Assembly (NCBI RefSeq): GCF_000739085.1
Contig: NZ_CP009110.1
Location: 3,658,001 to 3,722,000, forward strand
DNA from: Amycolatopsis methanolica 239
Lineage (GTDB): Bacteria; Actinomycetota; Actinomycetes; Mycobacteriales; Pseudonocardiaceae
Direction: 5' to 3'
DNA: 64,000 bases
Below are positions 17,931 to 29,332 of the stretch, in pieces. Below the pieces are notes generated by a model. That model saw only the letters and a list, made by a program, of their open reading frames with translations, was not told the origin of the DNA and searched no databases. Both the position numbers and the translations under genes were made by a program. Within the stretch, counting starts at the first letter, position 1; each line of letters starts with the position of its first letter.

Positions 17931-20900
17931 TCAGGTGTTGAAGTACTTGGCCTCGGGGTGGTGGGCCACGATCGCGTCGGTGGACTGCTCGGGGTGCAGC
18001 TGGAACTCCTCGGACAGCTTCACCCCGATCCGTTCCGCGTCGAGCAGCTCCACGATGGTCGCGCGGTCCTCCAGGTTCGGGCAGGCGCCGTAGCCGAGGG
18101 AGAAGCGGGCGCCGCGGTAGCCCAGTTTGAAGAAGTCCTCGACCGAGCGCGGGTCCTCGTCGGCGACCGCGCGGCCGCTGGTGAAGTGCAGCTCCTGCCG
18201 CACGCGGCGGTGCCAGTACTCGGCCAGCGCCTCGGTGAGCTGCACGCCGAGGCCGTGGACCTCCAGGTAGTCGCGGTAGGCGTCGTTCGCGAACAGCTCG
18301 TTGGCATAGTCGGCGATCGGCTGCCCCATAGTGACCAGGGTCAGCGGCAGCACGTCGACCTCGCCGGTGGCGCGAGGCCGGAAGAAGTCGGCCAGGCACA
18401 GGTAGCGGTCGCGGGTCTGCCGCGGGAACGTGAACCGGGTCCGCTCCGGCGCGTCGGCGTGCGCCTCGGTCAGCACCACCAGGTCGTTGCCCTCGGCCAC
18501 GGCCGGGAAGTAGCCGTACACCACCGCGGCGTGCTGCAGGACCCCGTCGGTGGCCAGCCGGTCCAGCCAGTACCGCAGCCGCGGGCGCCCTTCGGTCTCC
18601 ACCAGCTGCTCGTAGCTGGGCCCCTGCCCGCCGCGGGCGCCGCGCAGGCCCCACTGCCCGAGGAAAGTCGCGCGCTCGTCGACCAGTGCGGCGTACTCGG
18701 CGACCGGGATGCCCTTCACCACCCGGGTGCCCCAGAACGGCGGCACGGGCACGGGCACGTCGGTCGCGACATCGGAACGGGCGGGAATGGGGGCCTCCGG
18801 CTCTCGGGCGGACTTGCGGGCTTCGGCGATGCGCAGGGACCGCTCGCGGCGGGCCTTGCGCTCCGCTCTCTTGGCCGCCTCCTCCGCGCTGATCTCCGGC
18901 GCCCGGCCGTGCTTGGCCGCCATGATCGTGTCCATCAGCCGCAGGCCCTCGAACGCGTCCCGCGCGTAGCGGACGTCGCCCTGGTAGAGCTCGGCGAGGT
19001 CGTTCTCGACGTAGGTGCGGGTCAATGCCGCGCCGCCGAGCAGGACGGGCCAGCGCTGGGCGACGCCGCGGGAGTTCATCTCCTCCAGGTTCTCCTTCAT
19101 GATCACCGTGGACTTCACCAGCAGCCCGGACATGCCGATCGCGTCCGCGCCGTGATCGTCGGCCGCGTCCAGGATCGCGTTGACGGGCTGCTTGATACCC
19201 AAGTTGATCACGTCGTAACCGTTGTTCGACAGGATGATGTCGACCAGGTTCTTGCCGATGTCGTGCACGTCGCCCTTGACCGTGGCCAGGACGATCTTCC
19301 CCTTGCCCGACGAGTCCGTCTTATCCATGTGCGGTTCGAGGTAGGCCACCGCGGTCTTCATGACCTCGGCCGACTGCAGCACGAACGGCAGCTGCATCTG
19401 GCCGGACCCGAACAGCTCGCCCACGGTCTTCATGCCGGACAGCAGGATGTCGTTGACGATGTCCAGCGCCGGTTTCTCCGCCAGCGCGGCGTCGAGGTCG
19501 GCCTCCAGCCCGGTGCGCTCGCCGTCGACGATCCGCCGCTCCAGCCGCTCGAACAGCGGCAGCGCGGCCAGCTCCTCGGCGCGCGAAGCCCGGCGCGACG
19601 CGGCCGAGACGCCCTCGAACAGCGACATCAGCTTCTGCAGCGGGTCGTAGCCCTCCCGGCGGCGGTCGTAGACCAGGTCGAGCGCGACCTCCCGCTGCTC
19701 GTCCGGGATCCGCGCCATCGGCAGGATCTTCGACGCGTGCACGATCGCCGTGGTCAGCCCGGCTTCGACGCACTCGTGCAGGAACACCGAGTTGAGCACC
19801 TGGCGCGCGGCGGCGTTGAGCCCGAAGGAGACGTTGGAGATGCCCAGCGTCGTCTGCACCTCCGGGTAGCGGCGCTTGAGCTCGCGGATCGCCTCGATCG
19901 TCTCCAGCGCGTCGCGGCGGGTCTCCTCCTGCCCGGTGGTGATCGGGAAGGTCAGGCAGTCGACGATGATGTCGGAGACGCGCATGCCCCAGTTGGTGAC
20001 CAGGTCCTCGATCGTGCGGGTGGCGACGCGGACCTTCCACTCGGCTGTGCGGGCCTGGCCCTCCTCGTCGATGCACATCACCACGACCGCGGCGCCGTGC
20101 TCGGACACCAGCCGCATGATCTTCTGGAAGCGCGAGCCCGGGCCGTCGCCGTCCTCGTAGTTGACGCTGTTGACCACGCACCGGCCGCCCAGCCGTTCCA
20201 GGCCGGCCTGGAGCACCGCGGGCTCGGTGGAGTCGAGCATGATCGGCAGCGTGGACGCCGTCGCCAGCCGCCCGGCCAGCTCGGCCATGTCCGCCGCGCC
20301 GTCCCGGCCGACGTAGTCCACGCACAGGTCCAGCAGGTGCGCGCCGTCGCGGGTCTGCTCGCGGGCGATCTCCACGCAGTCCTCGTAGCGGCCTTCGAGC
20401 ATGGCCTCGCGGAACTTCTTGGAGCCGTTGGCGTTGGTGCGCTCCCCCACCATCAGCACCGAGGCGTCCTGCTCGAACGGCACCGCCTGGTACAGCGAGG
20501 ACACGCCGGGCTCGTGCCGCGGCCGGCGGGGCGCGCGGTCGGCGTCCCGCACCGCCTCGGCCAGCTGCCGGATGTGCTCGCCGGTGGTGCCGCAGCAGCC
20601 GCCGACCAGGCCGACGCCGAACTCGCGCACGAAACCGGACAGCGCCTCGGCCAGTCCTTCCGGCGACAGCGGGTACACCGCGCCGTCCGGGCCCAGCTCG
20701 GGCAGGCCGGCGTTGGGCATCACCGACAGCGGGACCCGCGCCGACTTCGACAGCGTCCGCAGGTGCTCGCTCATCTCCGCCGGGCCGGTCGCGCAGTTCA
20801 GCCCGATCACGTCGATGCCCAGCGGCTCCAGCGCGGCCAGCGCGGCGGCGACCTCGGTGCCCAGCAGCATCGTCCCGGTCGTCTCGACCGTGATCGAAGC

Positions 20901-21473
20901 GATCACCGGCACCTCGCGGCCGACGGCGCGCATCGCCCGGCGCGCACCCAGGATCGCCGCCTTGGTCTGCAGCAGGTCCTGCGACGTCTCCACCAGCACC
21001 GCGTCCACCCCGCCGTGCAGCAGGCCGGTGACCTGCTCGACGTAGGCGTCCCGCAGCCGCGCGTACGGCGCGTGGCCGAGCGTGGGCAGCTTCGTGCCGG
21101 GGCCGACCGAGCCCAGCACGAACCGCGGGCGGTCCGGCGTCGCGTGCTCGTCGGCGGTCTCCCGTGCCAGCCGCGCGCCCGCCTCGGCCAGCTCGGCGAT
21201 GCGGTCGGCGATCCCGTACTCCCCCAGGTTCGCCAGGTTCGCGCCGAAGGTGTTCGTCTCGACCGCGTCCGCGCCGGCCTCCAGGTAGGTGCGGTGGATG
21301 CCCCGCACCACGTCCGGGCGGGTCACGTTCAGGATCTCGTTGCAGCCTTCCAGGCCCGCGAAGTCGTCCAGGGACAGCTCGTGCGCCTGCAGCGCCGTGC
21401 CCATCGCCCCGTCCGCCACGACCACACGCGCGGCGAGGGCGTCCAGCAGCGGTGACGAGAATCGACCGGACAT
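17931..21473 (-). CDS. metH: cobalamin-dependent methionine synthase
   Basis: 1180 residues with all four modules. The Hcy-binding barrel (1-330) has zinc ligands including GLVGGCCGTT. The pterin-binding domain (about 340-600) contains VGERTNANGSKKF and MLDSTEPAVLQAGLERLGG. The cobalamin domain (about 640-880) has VKGDVHDIGKN with the axial His. The AdoMet activation domain (about 930-1180) ends SLGYGACPNLEDR and HPEAKYFNT. It transfers methyl from methyl-tetrahydrofolate to homocysteine. Only 50 bp separate it from the divergent PAC2 gene and no cobalamin riboswitch fits there. Confidence 0.97.
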   Translation of the reverse strand: MSGRFSSPLLDALAARVVVADGAMGTALQAHELSLDDFAGLEGCNEILNVTRPDVVRGIHRTYLEAGADAVETNTFGANLANLGEYGIADRIAELAEAGARLARETADEHATPDRPRFVLGSVGPGTKLPTLGHAPYARLRDAYVEQVTGLLHGGVDAVLVETSQDLLQTKAAILGARRAMRAVGREVPVIASITVETTGTMLLGTEVAAALAALEPLGIDVIGLNCATGPAEMSEHLRTLSKSARVPLSVMPNAGLPELGPDGAVYPLSPEGLAEALSGFVREFGVGLVGGCCGTTGEHIRQLAEAVRDADRAPRRPRHEPGVSSLYQAVPFEQDASVLMVGERTNANGSKKFREAMLEGRYEDCVEIAREQTRDGAHLLDLCVDYVGRDGAADMAELAGRLATASTLPIMLDSTEPAVLQAGLERLGGRCVVNSVNYEDGDGPGSRFQKIMRLVSEHGAAVVVMCIDEEGQARTAEWKVRVATRTIEDLVTNWGMRVSDIIVDCLTFPITTGQEETRRDALETIEAIRELKRRYPEVQTTLGISNVSFGLNAAARQVLNSVFLHECVEAGLTTAIVHASKILPMARIPDEQREVALDLVYDRRREGYDPLQKLMSLFEGVSAASRRASRAEELAALPLFERLERRIVDGERTGLEADLDAALAEKPALDIVNDILLSGMKTVGELFGSGQMQLPFVLQSAEVMKTAVAYLEPHMDKTDSSGKGKIVLATVKGDVHDIGKNLVDIILSNNGYDVINLGIKQPVNAILDAADDHGADAIGMSGLLVKSTVIMKENLEEMNSRGVAQRWPVLLGGAALTRTYVENDLAELYQGDVRYARDAFEGLRLMDTIMAAKHGRAPEISAEEAAKRAERKARRERSLRIAEARKSAREPEAPIPARSDVATDVPVPVPPFWGTRVVKGIPVAEYAALVDERATFLGQWGLRGARGGQGPSYEQLVETEGRPRLRYWLDRLATDGVLQHAAVVYGYFPAVAEGNDLVVLTEAHADAPERTRFTFPRQTRDRYLCLADFFRPRATGEVDVLPLTLVTMGQPIADYANELFANDAYRDYLEVHGLGVQLTEALAEYWHRRVRQELHFTSGRAVADEDPRSVEDFFKLGYRGARFSLGYGACPNLEDRATIVELLDAERIGVKLSEEFQLHPEQSTDAIVAHHPEAKYFNT

Positions 21474-21523
21474 GACACCAGGCTACGGTCTTGTCACCGC
21501 CCGCCGGGTCGTAGGCTGGGTGG

Positions 21524-22438
21524 GTGAGTGACCCAGCCGACGCGATCCCACAGCCCGAGCCCCCGGACTCGGAGGACACCACGGCCAGGGACCGGGTGAT
21601 GATCCTGGCCTTCGAAGGCTGGAACGACGCAGGTGACGCGGCCAGCACGGCCCTGGAGCACCTCCAGCTGAGCTGGGACGCCAAGCCGCTCGCCGAGCTC
21701 GAGCCGGACGACTACTACGACTTCCAGGTCAGCCGCCCGACGGTCCGGATGGTGGACGGTGTCACCCGCAGGGTGGAATGGCCGACCACGCGACTGGCGA
21801 TCTGCCACCCGCCCGGCTACGACCAGGACATCGTGCTGGTGACCGGCCCCGAGCCGAACATGCGGTGGCGTGCCTTCTGCCGCGAGCTGCTCGGCCACAT
21901 CGAGGACCTGGGGGTGACCACCGTCGTCACGCTCGGCGCGCTGCTGGCCGACACCGCCCACACCCGCCCGGTCCCGGTCACCGGCACCGCCTACGACCCG
22001 GAGGCCGCGGCCCGGTTCGGGCTGGAGCGCAGCCGCTACCAGGGTCCGACGGGCATCGTGGGCATCCTGCAGGACGCGTGCGTGCAGGCGGGCATCCCGG
22101 CGATCTCCATCTGGGCCGCGGTGCCGCACTACGTGTCCCATCCGCCCTCGCCGAAGGCGACGCTGGCGCTGCTGCACAAGCTCGAGGACGTCCTGGACGT
22201 CGAGGTGCCGCTGGGCGCGCTGCCCGAGCAGGCCGAGGAGTGGCAGCAGACGGTCAGCGAGATGGCCGAGGAGGACGAGGAGATCGCCGAGTACGTCCGG
22301 TCCCTGGAGGAGCGTGGCGACGCCGAGACCGCGATCACCCTGGAGGAGTCCAGCGGCGAGAAGATCGCCGCCGAGTTCGAGCGTTACCTGCGGCGGCGCC
22401 GACCGGGCGCGGAGGGACCTGGACCGGCAGGCCGGTGA
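21524..22438 (+). CDS. PAC2-family protein
   Basis: 304 residues. MILAFEGWNDAGDAAS opens the PAC2 (proteasome assembly chaperone) fold; VTLGALLADTAHTRPVPVTG and GPTGIVGILQDACVQAGIPAISIWAAVPHY follow. It is the Rv2125 counterpart and sits between metH and mshC-side genes as in other actinobacteria. A proteasome-assembly role has been suggested for the family by homology to eukaryotic PAC2 but is not shown here. GTG start. The stop overlaps the GTG of the MFS gene (GTGA). Confidence 0.9.
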   Translation: MSDPADAIPQPEPPDSEDTTARDRVMILAFEGWNDAGDAASTALEHLQLSWDAKPLAELEPDDYYDFQVSRPTVRMVDGVTRRVEWPTTRLAICHPPGYDQDIVLVTGPEPNMRWRAFCRELLGHIEDLGVTTVVTLGALLADTAHTRPVPVTGTAYDPEAAARFGLERSRYQGPTGIVGILQDACVQAGIPAISIWAAVPHYVSHPPSPKATLALLHKLEDVLDVEVPLGALPEQAEEWQQTVSEMAEEDEEIAEYVRSLEERGDAETAITLEESSGEKIAAEFERYLRRRRPGAEGPGPAGR

Positions 22439-23562
22439 GCGGGCGGCCCGCCCGCGCCGCGCTCTACGTCGGTGGCCTCCTCGGACCGTTCGGGGCCGGG
22501 GTGGTGTCGTCGATGCTGCCCGAGCTGTCGGCGAGCTTCGGCGTGTCGCCGGGGACCGCGGCGTCGTCACTGACGGCCTACCTGCTGCCGTTCGCGCTGG
22601 TCATGCTCGTGTCGGGAACCTACGGCGCACGCTGGGGCCCGGTGCGCACGATCCGGATCGCCTACGCCGGCTACGTCCTGGCGGCGGCGCTGTCCGCGCT
22701 CGCGCCGTGGTTCTGGCTGTTCCAGGTCACCCGCGGGCTGCAGGGCGTGGCCAACGCGTTCACCACGCCGCTGCTGCTGACCAAGCTGGCGGCGATCACC
22801 CCGGCGGAGCGGCTCGGCCGGGCGCTCGGCACGTTCGGGGCGATGCAGGCGCTCGGGCAGACGTCCGCGCCGCTGGTCGGCGGGCTGGCCGCGGAGGGCG
22901 ACTGGCGGTGGGCGTTCGCCGGGATCGCCGTGGTCGCGCTGGTGCTGGCGGCGAGCCCGCTGCCGCCGGACGAGCCGGGGGCCGGGCGGGACTCGCGGTT
23001 GCGGGACGCGTGGCGTCCGGTCGTGCTGTGGGCCGGCGGCGTGGTGTTCCTGGCCTGGGCGTGCCTGGCCGGGCTGCCGTTCCTGGTGGCGTTCCGGGTC
23101 GACGACCTGTTCGCGCTGCCGCCGGGCGTGCGCGGGCTGGTGCTGACGGCCTACGGGATCGCCGGGTTCGTCGCCGCACGGCTGGTCGGCGCCGCGTCGG
23201 ACCGGTTCGGGCCGCGGGTGGCGGTGGCCGCCGGGTTGCTGCTGGGGGCGGCGGCGATGGCCTCGATCGGGCTGTTGCCGTCGCTGCCCATGGTGACGGT
23301 CGCGTGGGCGGTCGGCGGGGTGTGCGGGCAGCTGGTGCTGGTCGGGATCAACGCGACGGTGCTCGGCGGGGAGGGCAACGGGCGCAGCGGCGCGATCTCG
23401 GTGGTCACCGCGCTGCGGTTCCTCGGCATGTCCGCCTCCCCCGCCGTCTTCACCGCGCTCTACCACACCAGCCCCGCGCTGAGCTTCCTCGTCGCGGCCG
23501 GCGTGCTGGCCGCGACGGTGCCGCTGCTGGCGTTGCGGCCGAGGTCAGAGGATGCGGCGTAG
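22435..23562 (+). CDS. MFS transporter
   Basis: 375 residues, about twelve transmembrane helices, with the helix 4-5 region FQVTRGLQGVANAFTTPLLLTKLA and a late cytoplasmic loop GAASDRFGPRVAVAAGLLLG carrying motif A. It resembles the DHA1 drug-efflux group. Translationally coupled to the PAC2 gene. Substrate unknown. Its 3' end overlaps the convergent phosphoesterase by 18 bases. Confidence 0.88.
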   Translation: MSGRPARAALYVGGLLGPFGAGVVSSMLPELSASFGVSPGTAASSLTAYLLPFALVMLVSGTYGARWGPVRTIRIAYAGYVLAAALSALAPWFWLFQVTRGLQGVANAFTTPLLLTKLAAITPAERLGRALGTFGAMQALGQTSAPLVGGLAAEGDWRWAFAGIAVVALVLAASPLPPDEPGAGRDSRLRDAWRPVVLWAGGVVFLAWACLAGLPFLVAFRVDDLFALPPGVRGLVLTAYGIAGFVAARLVGAASDRFGPRVAVAAGLLLGAAAMASIGLLPSLPMVTVAWAVGGVCGQLVLVGINATVLGGEGNGRSGAISVVTALRFLGMSASPAVFTALYHTSPALSFLVAAGVLAATVPLLALRPRSEDAA

Positions 23563-24369
23563 CGGGACCGGGCCGCGGGCGCGTTTGCGCCATTCGCGCG
23601 GGTAGCCGAGCGACACCTCTTCGAAGCGGACGCCGTCGGCCCAGGTGGTGCGCGGGATGTGCAGGTGCCCGAACACGGCGACCTCCGCGCGGTAGCGCAG
23701 GTGCCAGTCCTCGGTGCGGGTGGTGCCGCACCACAGCGCGAACTCCGGCCAGCGCAGGGGCGCGGTCGGGTGGCGGTGCAGCGGCCAGTGCGACATCAGG
23801 ACCGTGCCGTGGTCGGCCGGGATGGCGTCCAGGCGCTGCTCGCTGAACTTGAGCCGGTCGGCGCACCAGTCCTGGCGGGTGGGGAACGGGTCGGGGTGCA
23901 GGTAGAACTCGTCGGTGCACACCACTCCGGCCTCGCGGGCCTGGTCCAGCGCCTCGGCCAGGGACGCGTCTTCGGCCTGCGGGGTGCGCCAGCTGTAGTC
24001 GTAAAGCAGGAACAGCGGGGCGATGGCGAGCGGCCGGTCCGCATGGGGCCAGACCAGGTAGTGGTCCTCCGGGGTGCGGACGCCGATCTCGCGGCAGCGC
24101 TCGACCAGGTGCCGGTAGCGGGCCTCACCGCGCAGTTCGTCGCCGTCGCGCGGGACGGTCCACAGTTCGTGGTTGCCCGGGACCCACACCACCTCGGCGA
24201 AGCGCTGCTTGAGGGTGGCCAGCGTGGTGGTGACCGCGTCGATCTTCTCGGCGACGTCACCCGCGACCAGCAGCCAGTCCTCCGGCGAGTCCGGGCGGAC
24301 TTCGTCAATCAGCGGCGCGTTGCCGTTGTGGGTGACGTGGAGGTCGCTGGTGGCGAAGAGGTGGGGCAC
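23545..24369 (-). CDS. calcineurin-like metallophosphoesterase
   Basis: 274 residues. The metal-binding motifs run in order: FATSDLHVTH (D-x-H), LVAGDVAEK (GDx), VWVPGNHELW (GNHE), MSHWPLH (H) and VFGHLHIPR (GHxH). It is a soluble Mn/Fe-dependent phosphodiesterase of the Icc/YfcE superfamily; substrate unknown. The GTG at 24369 makes it start 61 bases inside the end of the upstream MFS gene in another frame, a sizeable but credible overlap because the DLH motif needs that N-terminus. Confidence 0.9.
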   Translation of the reverse strand: MPHLFATSDLHVTHNGNAPLIDEVRPDSPEDWLLVAGDVAEKIDAVTTTLATLKQRFAEVVWVPGNHELWTVPRDGDELRGEARYRHLVERCREIGVRTPEDHYLVWPHADRPLAIAPLFLLYDYSWRTPQAEDASLAEALDQAREAGVVCTDEFYLHPDPFPTRQDWCADRLKFSEQRLDAIPADHGTVLMSHWPLHRHPTAPLRWPEFALWCGTTRTEDWHLRYRAEVAVFGHLHIPRTTWADGVRFEEVSLGYPREWRKRARGPVPLRRIL

Positions 24370-25556
24370 GGGTCCACCGTAGTCATCCGCCGCACCAGCA
24401 CGGCGACCCCGAGCGCGCCGGCCGCGAGGTTCAGCGCGGCCTGGAAGTTCAGCAGCGGGGTCAGGCCGAGCGGGCCGACGAGCGCGCCCGCGCCGAGCAT
24501 GCCAGCGACCTGGGCCAATGCCTGCACGGCGAAGCCGGTGCTGAGCACGCGGCCGGTGCTGCCGGGCGGGCTGACGGTCTGGACGACCGAGAGCAGCCCG
24601 GCGTTGAGCACGACGACTGGGACCCCGACGGCGATGAACAGTCCGATGTAGACGCCGAACGCGCTGGTCAGCGCCGTGGCGTTCCAGATGACGGCGGCGG
24701 TGAGACCGAACGCGACGGCGCCCCAGGCGAGCAGCCGCGCGGGGGCGGCGTTGCGGGCGATCGTGGCGAGGGCGAGGCCCGCGGCCAGCCCGCCGATGGC
24801 CTGGACACCGCGCAACAGCCCGGTTTCGGCTTCGCCCTGGCCGAGCGGGCCGCTGACGAAGAGGACGAACAGGACGACGAACATCCCCTGCCCCACGGAC
24901 ATCAGGGCGGTCATGAAGATCACCAGCCGGAGCCGGTGATCGCGGCGGATGTCGGCGAGCCCGTCGAGCCAGGCCCGGACCGCCGGGGCCCGGTGCACAG
25001 GCCGGGGTTCGGCGAAGCGGGTTGCGAGGAAGCCGATCGCGGCCACGAGGGCAGCGGCGTACGCGACGACGACGGCGCCGAGGCCGGCGAGGCCGAGCAG
25101 CACCCCGCCGAGCGCGCTGCCCGCGAGCCGGGCGACGCACGTGCCGACGCCGAGCGCCCCGTTGGCGGCGGTGGTCCGTCCGGGCACCAGCACAGGGACG
25201 AGCGCGCTGCGGGCGGGCTCGAACACCGCGGCGAGACCGGACTGCAGCGCCATGACGAGGTAGATCACCGGCAGGCTGCTGCTGAGGAGCGGCACCGCGA
25301 CGACCGCCTGGCCCGCGCACACCGCGGCGAGCAGGGCGCGCCGGTTCCGGCGATCGGCGAGCACCCTGGCGACCGGGCTGAGCAGGACGGCGGGCAGCAC
25401 GCCGGCGGCCATGGTGGCGGCTGTCGCCGCGGGCGAGCCGGTGAGTGCGAAGATGTGCAGCGGCAGCGCGACCTGCAGCATCCACTCCGCGGTCTCGGCG
25501 CACACGCCGGCGGCCCAGAGACGCGCGAAGGCGGGGTTTCTCAGTGGGCTGGGCAT
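24309..25556 (-). CDS. MFS transporter (MFS_3/enterobactin-exporter-like)
   Basis: 415 residues from ATG (MPSPLRNPAFARLWAAG). The first helix is preceded by the NPAFARLW motif of the EntS/MFS_3 group; loop 2-3 reads ARVLADRRNRRALLAAV (motif A) and there are 10-12 hydrophobic segments. Such proteins export siderophores or drugs in actinobacteria. The last 25 residues are an odd Ser/Thr/Pro-rich tail that exists because the frame runs into the phosphoesterase gene. Confidence 0.87.
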   Translation of the reverse strand: MPSPLRNPAFARLWAAGVCAETAEWMLQVALPLHIFALTGSPAATAATMAAGVLPAVLLSPVARVLADRRNRRALLAAVCAGQAVVAVPLLSSSLPVIYLVMALQSGLAAVFEPARSALVPVLVPGRTTAANGALGVGTCVARLAGSALGGVLLGLAGLGAVVVAYAAALVAAIGFLATRFAEPRPVHRAPAVRAWLDGLADIRRDHRLRLVIFMTALMSVGQGMFVVLFVLFVSGPLGQGEAETGLLRGVQAIGGLAAGLALATIARNAAPARLLAWGAVAFGLTAAVIWNATALTSAFGVYIGLFIAVGVPVVVLNAGLLSVVQTVSPPGSTGRVLSTGFAVQALAQVAGMLGAGALVGPLGLTPLLNFQAALNLAAGALGVAVLVRRMTTVDPCPTSSPPATSTSPTTATRR

Positions 25557-26069
25557 GGCGGCTCCTCCCCCGCGCGCCCTGGGGCGGTCGGCGGATCGGC
25601 TGCTTTCGGGATGCGCGATGGTGGGCGCGGGTTGCGGAATGGTGGTGGGCAGTCCAGGTACGCCGCTCGCGCGCCCCGGGATGCTGCCACCACGCCGCAG
25701 GACGTCGGGGCGCGCCAGGCGGACACAGCCCACGGATTGCGAGACGCCGGTGGGCGCGCGCATGGCGGCTCGCCAGCTGATGGTCGGGGCGCATTGGCAG
25801 CGCACTTGCGCGCCGCCGGCGCCGCGGGACCGGGCTTGGCTCCGGCGCTGATCGCCGAGCCAGCCGCTCGCCGCAGCGGGGCCGGCCGCCGCACACTGCC
25901 ACCCCATCCAGGCGCCTTCAGTACCCCGACACGGCGCTTCAACCCCACTGCCCCGGTTATCGACGAGCCAGCGGTTCGCCGCGGCACGGCAAACCGCCCG
26001 CGTACGTACCCACCTCCGGCGCCGCGCCGGGCGCTCGGTCGGGGCCCGCGCCGCGCGCACGGCCCGGCG
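25557..26069. other. 513-bp stretch without a recognisable gene
   Basis: Between the MFS start and the ArsR relic. Open frames occur on both strands, but their translations are Arg/Pro/Ala-rich, have no ribosome-binding sites and match no family I know. Local G/C strand bias near 25610-25700 is unusual. It may be degraded coding sequence; nothing can be named. Confidence 0.4.
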
Positions 26070-26275
26070 CTACTCACTCGGCTGCCCGTTCGCCTCGACG
26101 CGGGGGTATGCCCGCCAGCTCGCGTGGACCGGCCACGCTTCCTCCGGCGCCTCGGTCCGGATGGTCGCCACATAGGGCCGCACCAGCGCGTCGATCGCCT
26201 CGGTCGGGGCCGCCAGTTCGGCCGGCGTCACCCGCAGGGCGTAGGTGTTGATCGCCGACGCCTCCACTCGCGGTC
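26070..26275 (-). pseudogene. C-terminal remnant of an ArsR/HTH_20-like regulator
   Basis: About 65 codons: TYALRVTPAELAAPTEAID, LVRPYVATIRTEAPEEAWPV and SWRAYPRVE up to a TGA. This is the usual tail of actinobacterial winged-helix regulators in which the last lines are VRPY...APxDAxPVH. The DNA-binding domain expected upstream is missing, and the frame before TYALRV has no homology. It is next to the ABC-F leader, so the loss may have removed a former regulator. Confidence 0.45.
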
Positions 26276-26319
26276 GAACGAGCCGATCGTGTCCAGGGTC
26301 CGCGACCCGCCCGGAAAAC

Positions 26320-26437
26320 AAGTTGCCCTCCCGCGCTAGCCTCGAAGCACCATGAAGAACTGACATCCCGACCGACCCGCGTCCGAGGCCAGGTGGCCCG
26401 GCGGGTTCCGCCATCGCACTCCGGCCGGTGATGTCCC
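26320..26437 (+). promoter_or_regulatory. ABC-F leader with mini-ORF and alternative hairpins (putative attenuator)
   Basis: Upstream of the ABC-F gene a complete three-codon ORF, ATG AAG AAC TGA (26352-26363, MKN), is followed by mutually exclusive hairpins. A short one is GGCGG-GTT-CCGCC (26400-26412); a longer one is GGTGGC (26392-26397) with GCCATC (26410-26415). A -10-like TAGCCT lies at 26337. Tiny leader peptides followed by competing stems are a known way to couple ABC-F and erm genes to ribosome stalling by antibiotics. Here the mechanism is inferred. Confidence 0.5.
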
Positions 26438-28015
<1,578 letters not shown>

Positions 28016-28021
<6 letters not shown>

Positions 28022-28031
28022 GTCGTTATAC
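28016..28031. repeat. 16-bp dyad GTATAGGTCGTTATAC, copy 4
   Basis: Exact copy between the convergent ABC-F and mshC genes. GTA TAG inside it is the last codon and stop of ABC-F. Identical over 20 bp to copy 1. Confidence 0.9.
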
Positions 28032-28036
28032 GCCGG

Positions 28037-29275
28037 TCAGAGCTCGACGCCCAGCAGCGCGTCGACCGCGACGCGGATCAGGCCGGGCGCGCCGGTGTCG
28101 CGCCCGCCCTGCCGCAGCGCCTCGTCGGCCCACGCGTCGATCGCCCGCATCGCGTTGACCGTGTCGAGGTCGTCGGCCAGGTGGTCGCGCAGGCGGGCGA
28201 CGGTGTCGTCGGCCTCGGGCCCGGCAGGCAGCGTCGCGGCCTCCCGCCACCGCGCCAGCCGCTGCTGGGCGGTGGTGAGCAGGTCGTCGGTCCACGAGCG
28301 GTCGCTGCGGTAGTGGCCGGCGAACAGGGCGAGCCGGATCGCGTTCGGGTCCACGCCGTCGGCGCGCAGCCGCGACACGAACACGAGGTTGCCGCGCGAC
28401 TTGGACATCTTCTCGCCGTCCAGGCCGATCATGCCGCTGTGCACGTAGTGGCGGGCGAACGGGTGCTCGCCGGACAGCGCCTCGGCGTGCGCGGCGCTGT
28501 ACTCGTGGTGCGGGAAGATCAGGTCCGAGCCGCCGCCCTGCACGTCGAAGCCCATGCCGAGCCGGTTGACCGCGATCGCGCTGCACTCGATGTGCCAGCC
28601 GGGACGGCCGGGGCCCAGCTCGGACTCCCAGGACGGCTCACCCCGCCGGGCGGCGCGCCACAGCAGCGCGTCCAACGGGTCGCGCTTGCCGGGGCGGTCC
28701 GGGTCGCCGCCGCGCTCGGCGAAGAACTTCGCCATGGTCTCGCCGTCGTAGTTCGACTCGTAGCCGAAGCGGCCGGTGGCCGAGCGGTCGAAGTAGATGT
28801 CCGGGTACTCCGGGTCGTCGGCCCGGTAGGCCGCGCCGTGCGCGAGCAGCTTCGAGATGACCTCGACGATCTCCGGGATGCTCTCCACCGCACCGACGAA
28901 CTGCTTCGGCGGCAGCACCCGCAGCGCCTCCATGTCCTCGCGGAACAGGGCGGTCTCGCGCAGGCCGAGGACCACCCAGTCGTCCTGGTCCCGCTCGGCG
29001 CGCTCCAGCAGCGGGTCGTCGATGTCGGTCACGTTCTGCACGTAGTGCACCGTGTGCCCGCTGTCCCGCCACACCCGGTTGACCAGGTCGAACGCGAGGT
29101 AGGTCGCCGCGTGACCGAGGTGCGTGGCGTCGTACGGGGTGATGCCGCAGACGTACATGCGCGCGGTCTTGCCCGGCGTGGTGGGGCGCACCTGCCCGGT
29201 GGCCGTGTCGTACAACCGCAGCGCGCGTGGCGTGCCCGGCACGTAGGGCAGGGGTACCGAGGACCAAGTCTTCAT
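28037..29275 (-). CDS. mshC: cysteine:1-D-myo-inosityl 2-amino-2-deoxy-glucopyranoside ligase (mycothiol synthesis)
   Basis: 412 residues, a class-I cysteinyl-tRNA-synthetase paralogue. [15 protein letters not shown] is the typical start; [15 protein letters not shown] holds the HIGH-type motif, zinc ligands lie in MYVCGIT and [18 protein letters not shown], and [10 protein letters not shown] is the KMSKS loop. It lacks the tRNA-binding C-terminal domain of CysS, which separates MshC from CysS. It joins Cys to GlcN-Ins, the committed step to the actinobacterial thiol mycothiol. In mycobacteria it likewise lies near metH and the PAC2 gene. Confidence 0.96.
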   Translation of the reverse strand: MKTWSSVPLPYVPGTPRALRLYDTATGQVRPTTPGKTARMYVCGITPYDATHLGHAATYLAFDLVNRVWRDSGHTVHYVQNVTDIDDPLLERAERDQDDWVVLGLRETALFREDMEALRVLPPKQFVGAVESIPEIVEVISKLLAHGAAYRADDPEYPDIYFDRSATGRFGYESNYDGETMAKFFAERGGDPDRPGKRDPLDALLWRAARRGEPSWESELGPGRPGWHIECSAIAVNRLGMGFDVQGGGSDLIFPHHEYSAAHAEALSGEHPFARHYVHSGMIGLDGEKMSKSRGNLVFVSRLRADGVDPNAIRLALFAGHYRSDRSWTDDLLTTAQQRLARWREAATLPAGPEADDTVARLRDHLADDLDTVNAMRAIDAWADEALRQGGRDTGAPGLIRVAVDALLGVEL

Positions 29276-29332
29276 ACCCCAACCCTAGGTGGCGATCCGG
29301 TGAACCGTCCCGCCCGGTGGGAACGTTTCGCG

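Noticed and set aside
17754..21455. Very long plus-strand open frame (over 1200 codons)
   Set aside because: It is antisense to metH, whose domains and motifs are unambiguous; such mirror frames are expected at high GC.
21474..21523. Possible cobalamin riboswitch before metH
   Set aside because: Only 50 bp separate metH from the divergent gene, too short for the aptamer, and no B12-box-like sequence was seen.
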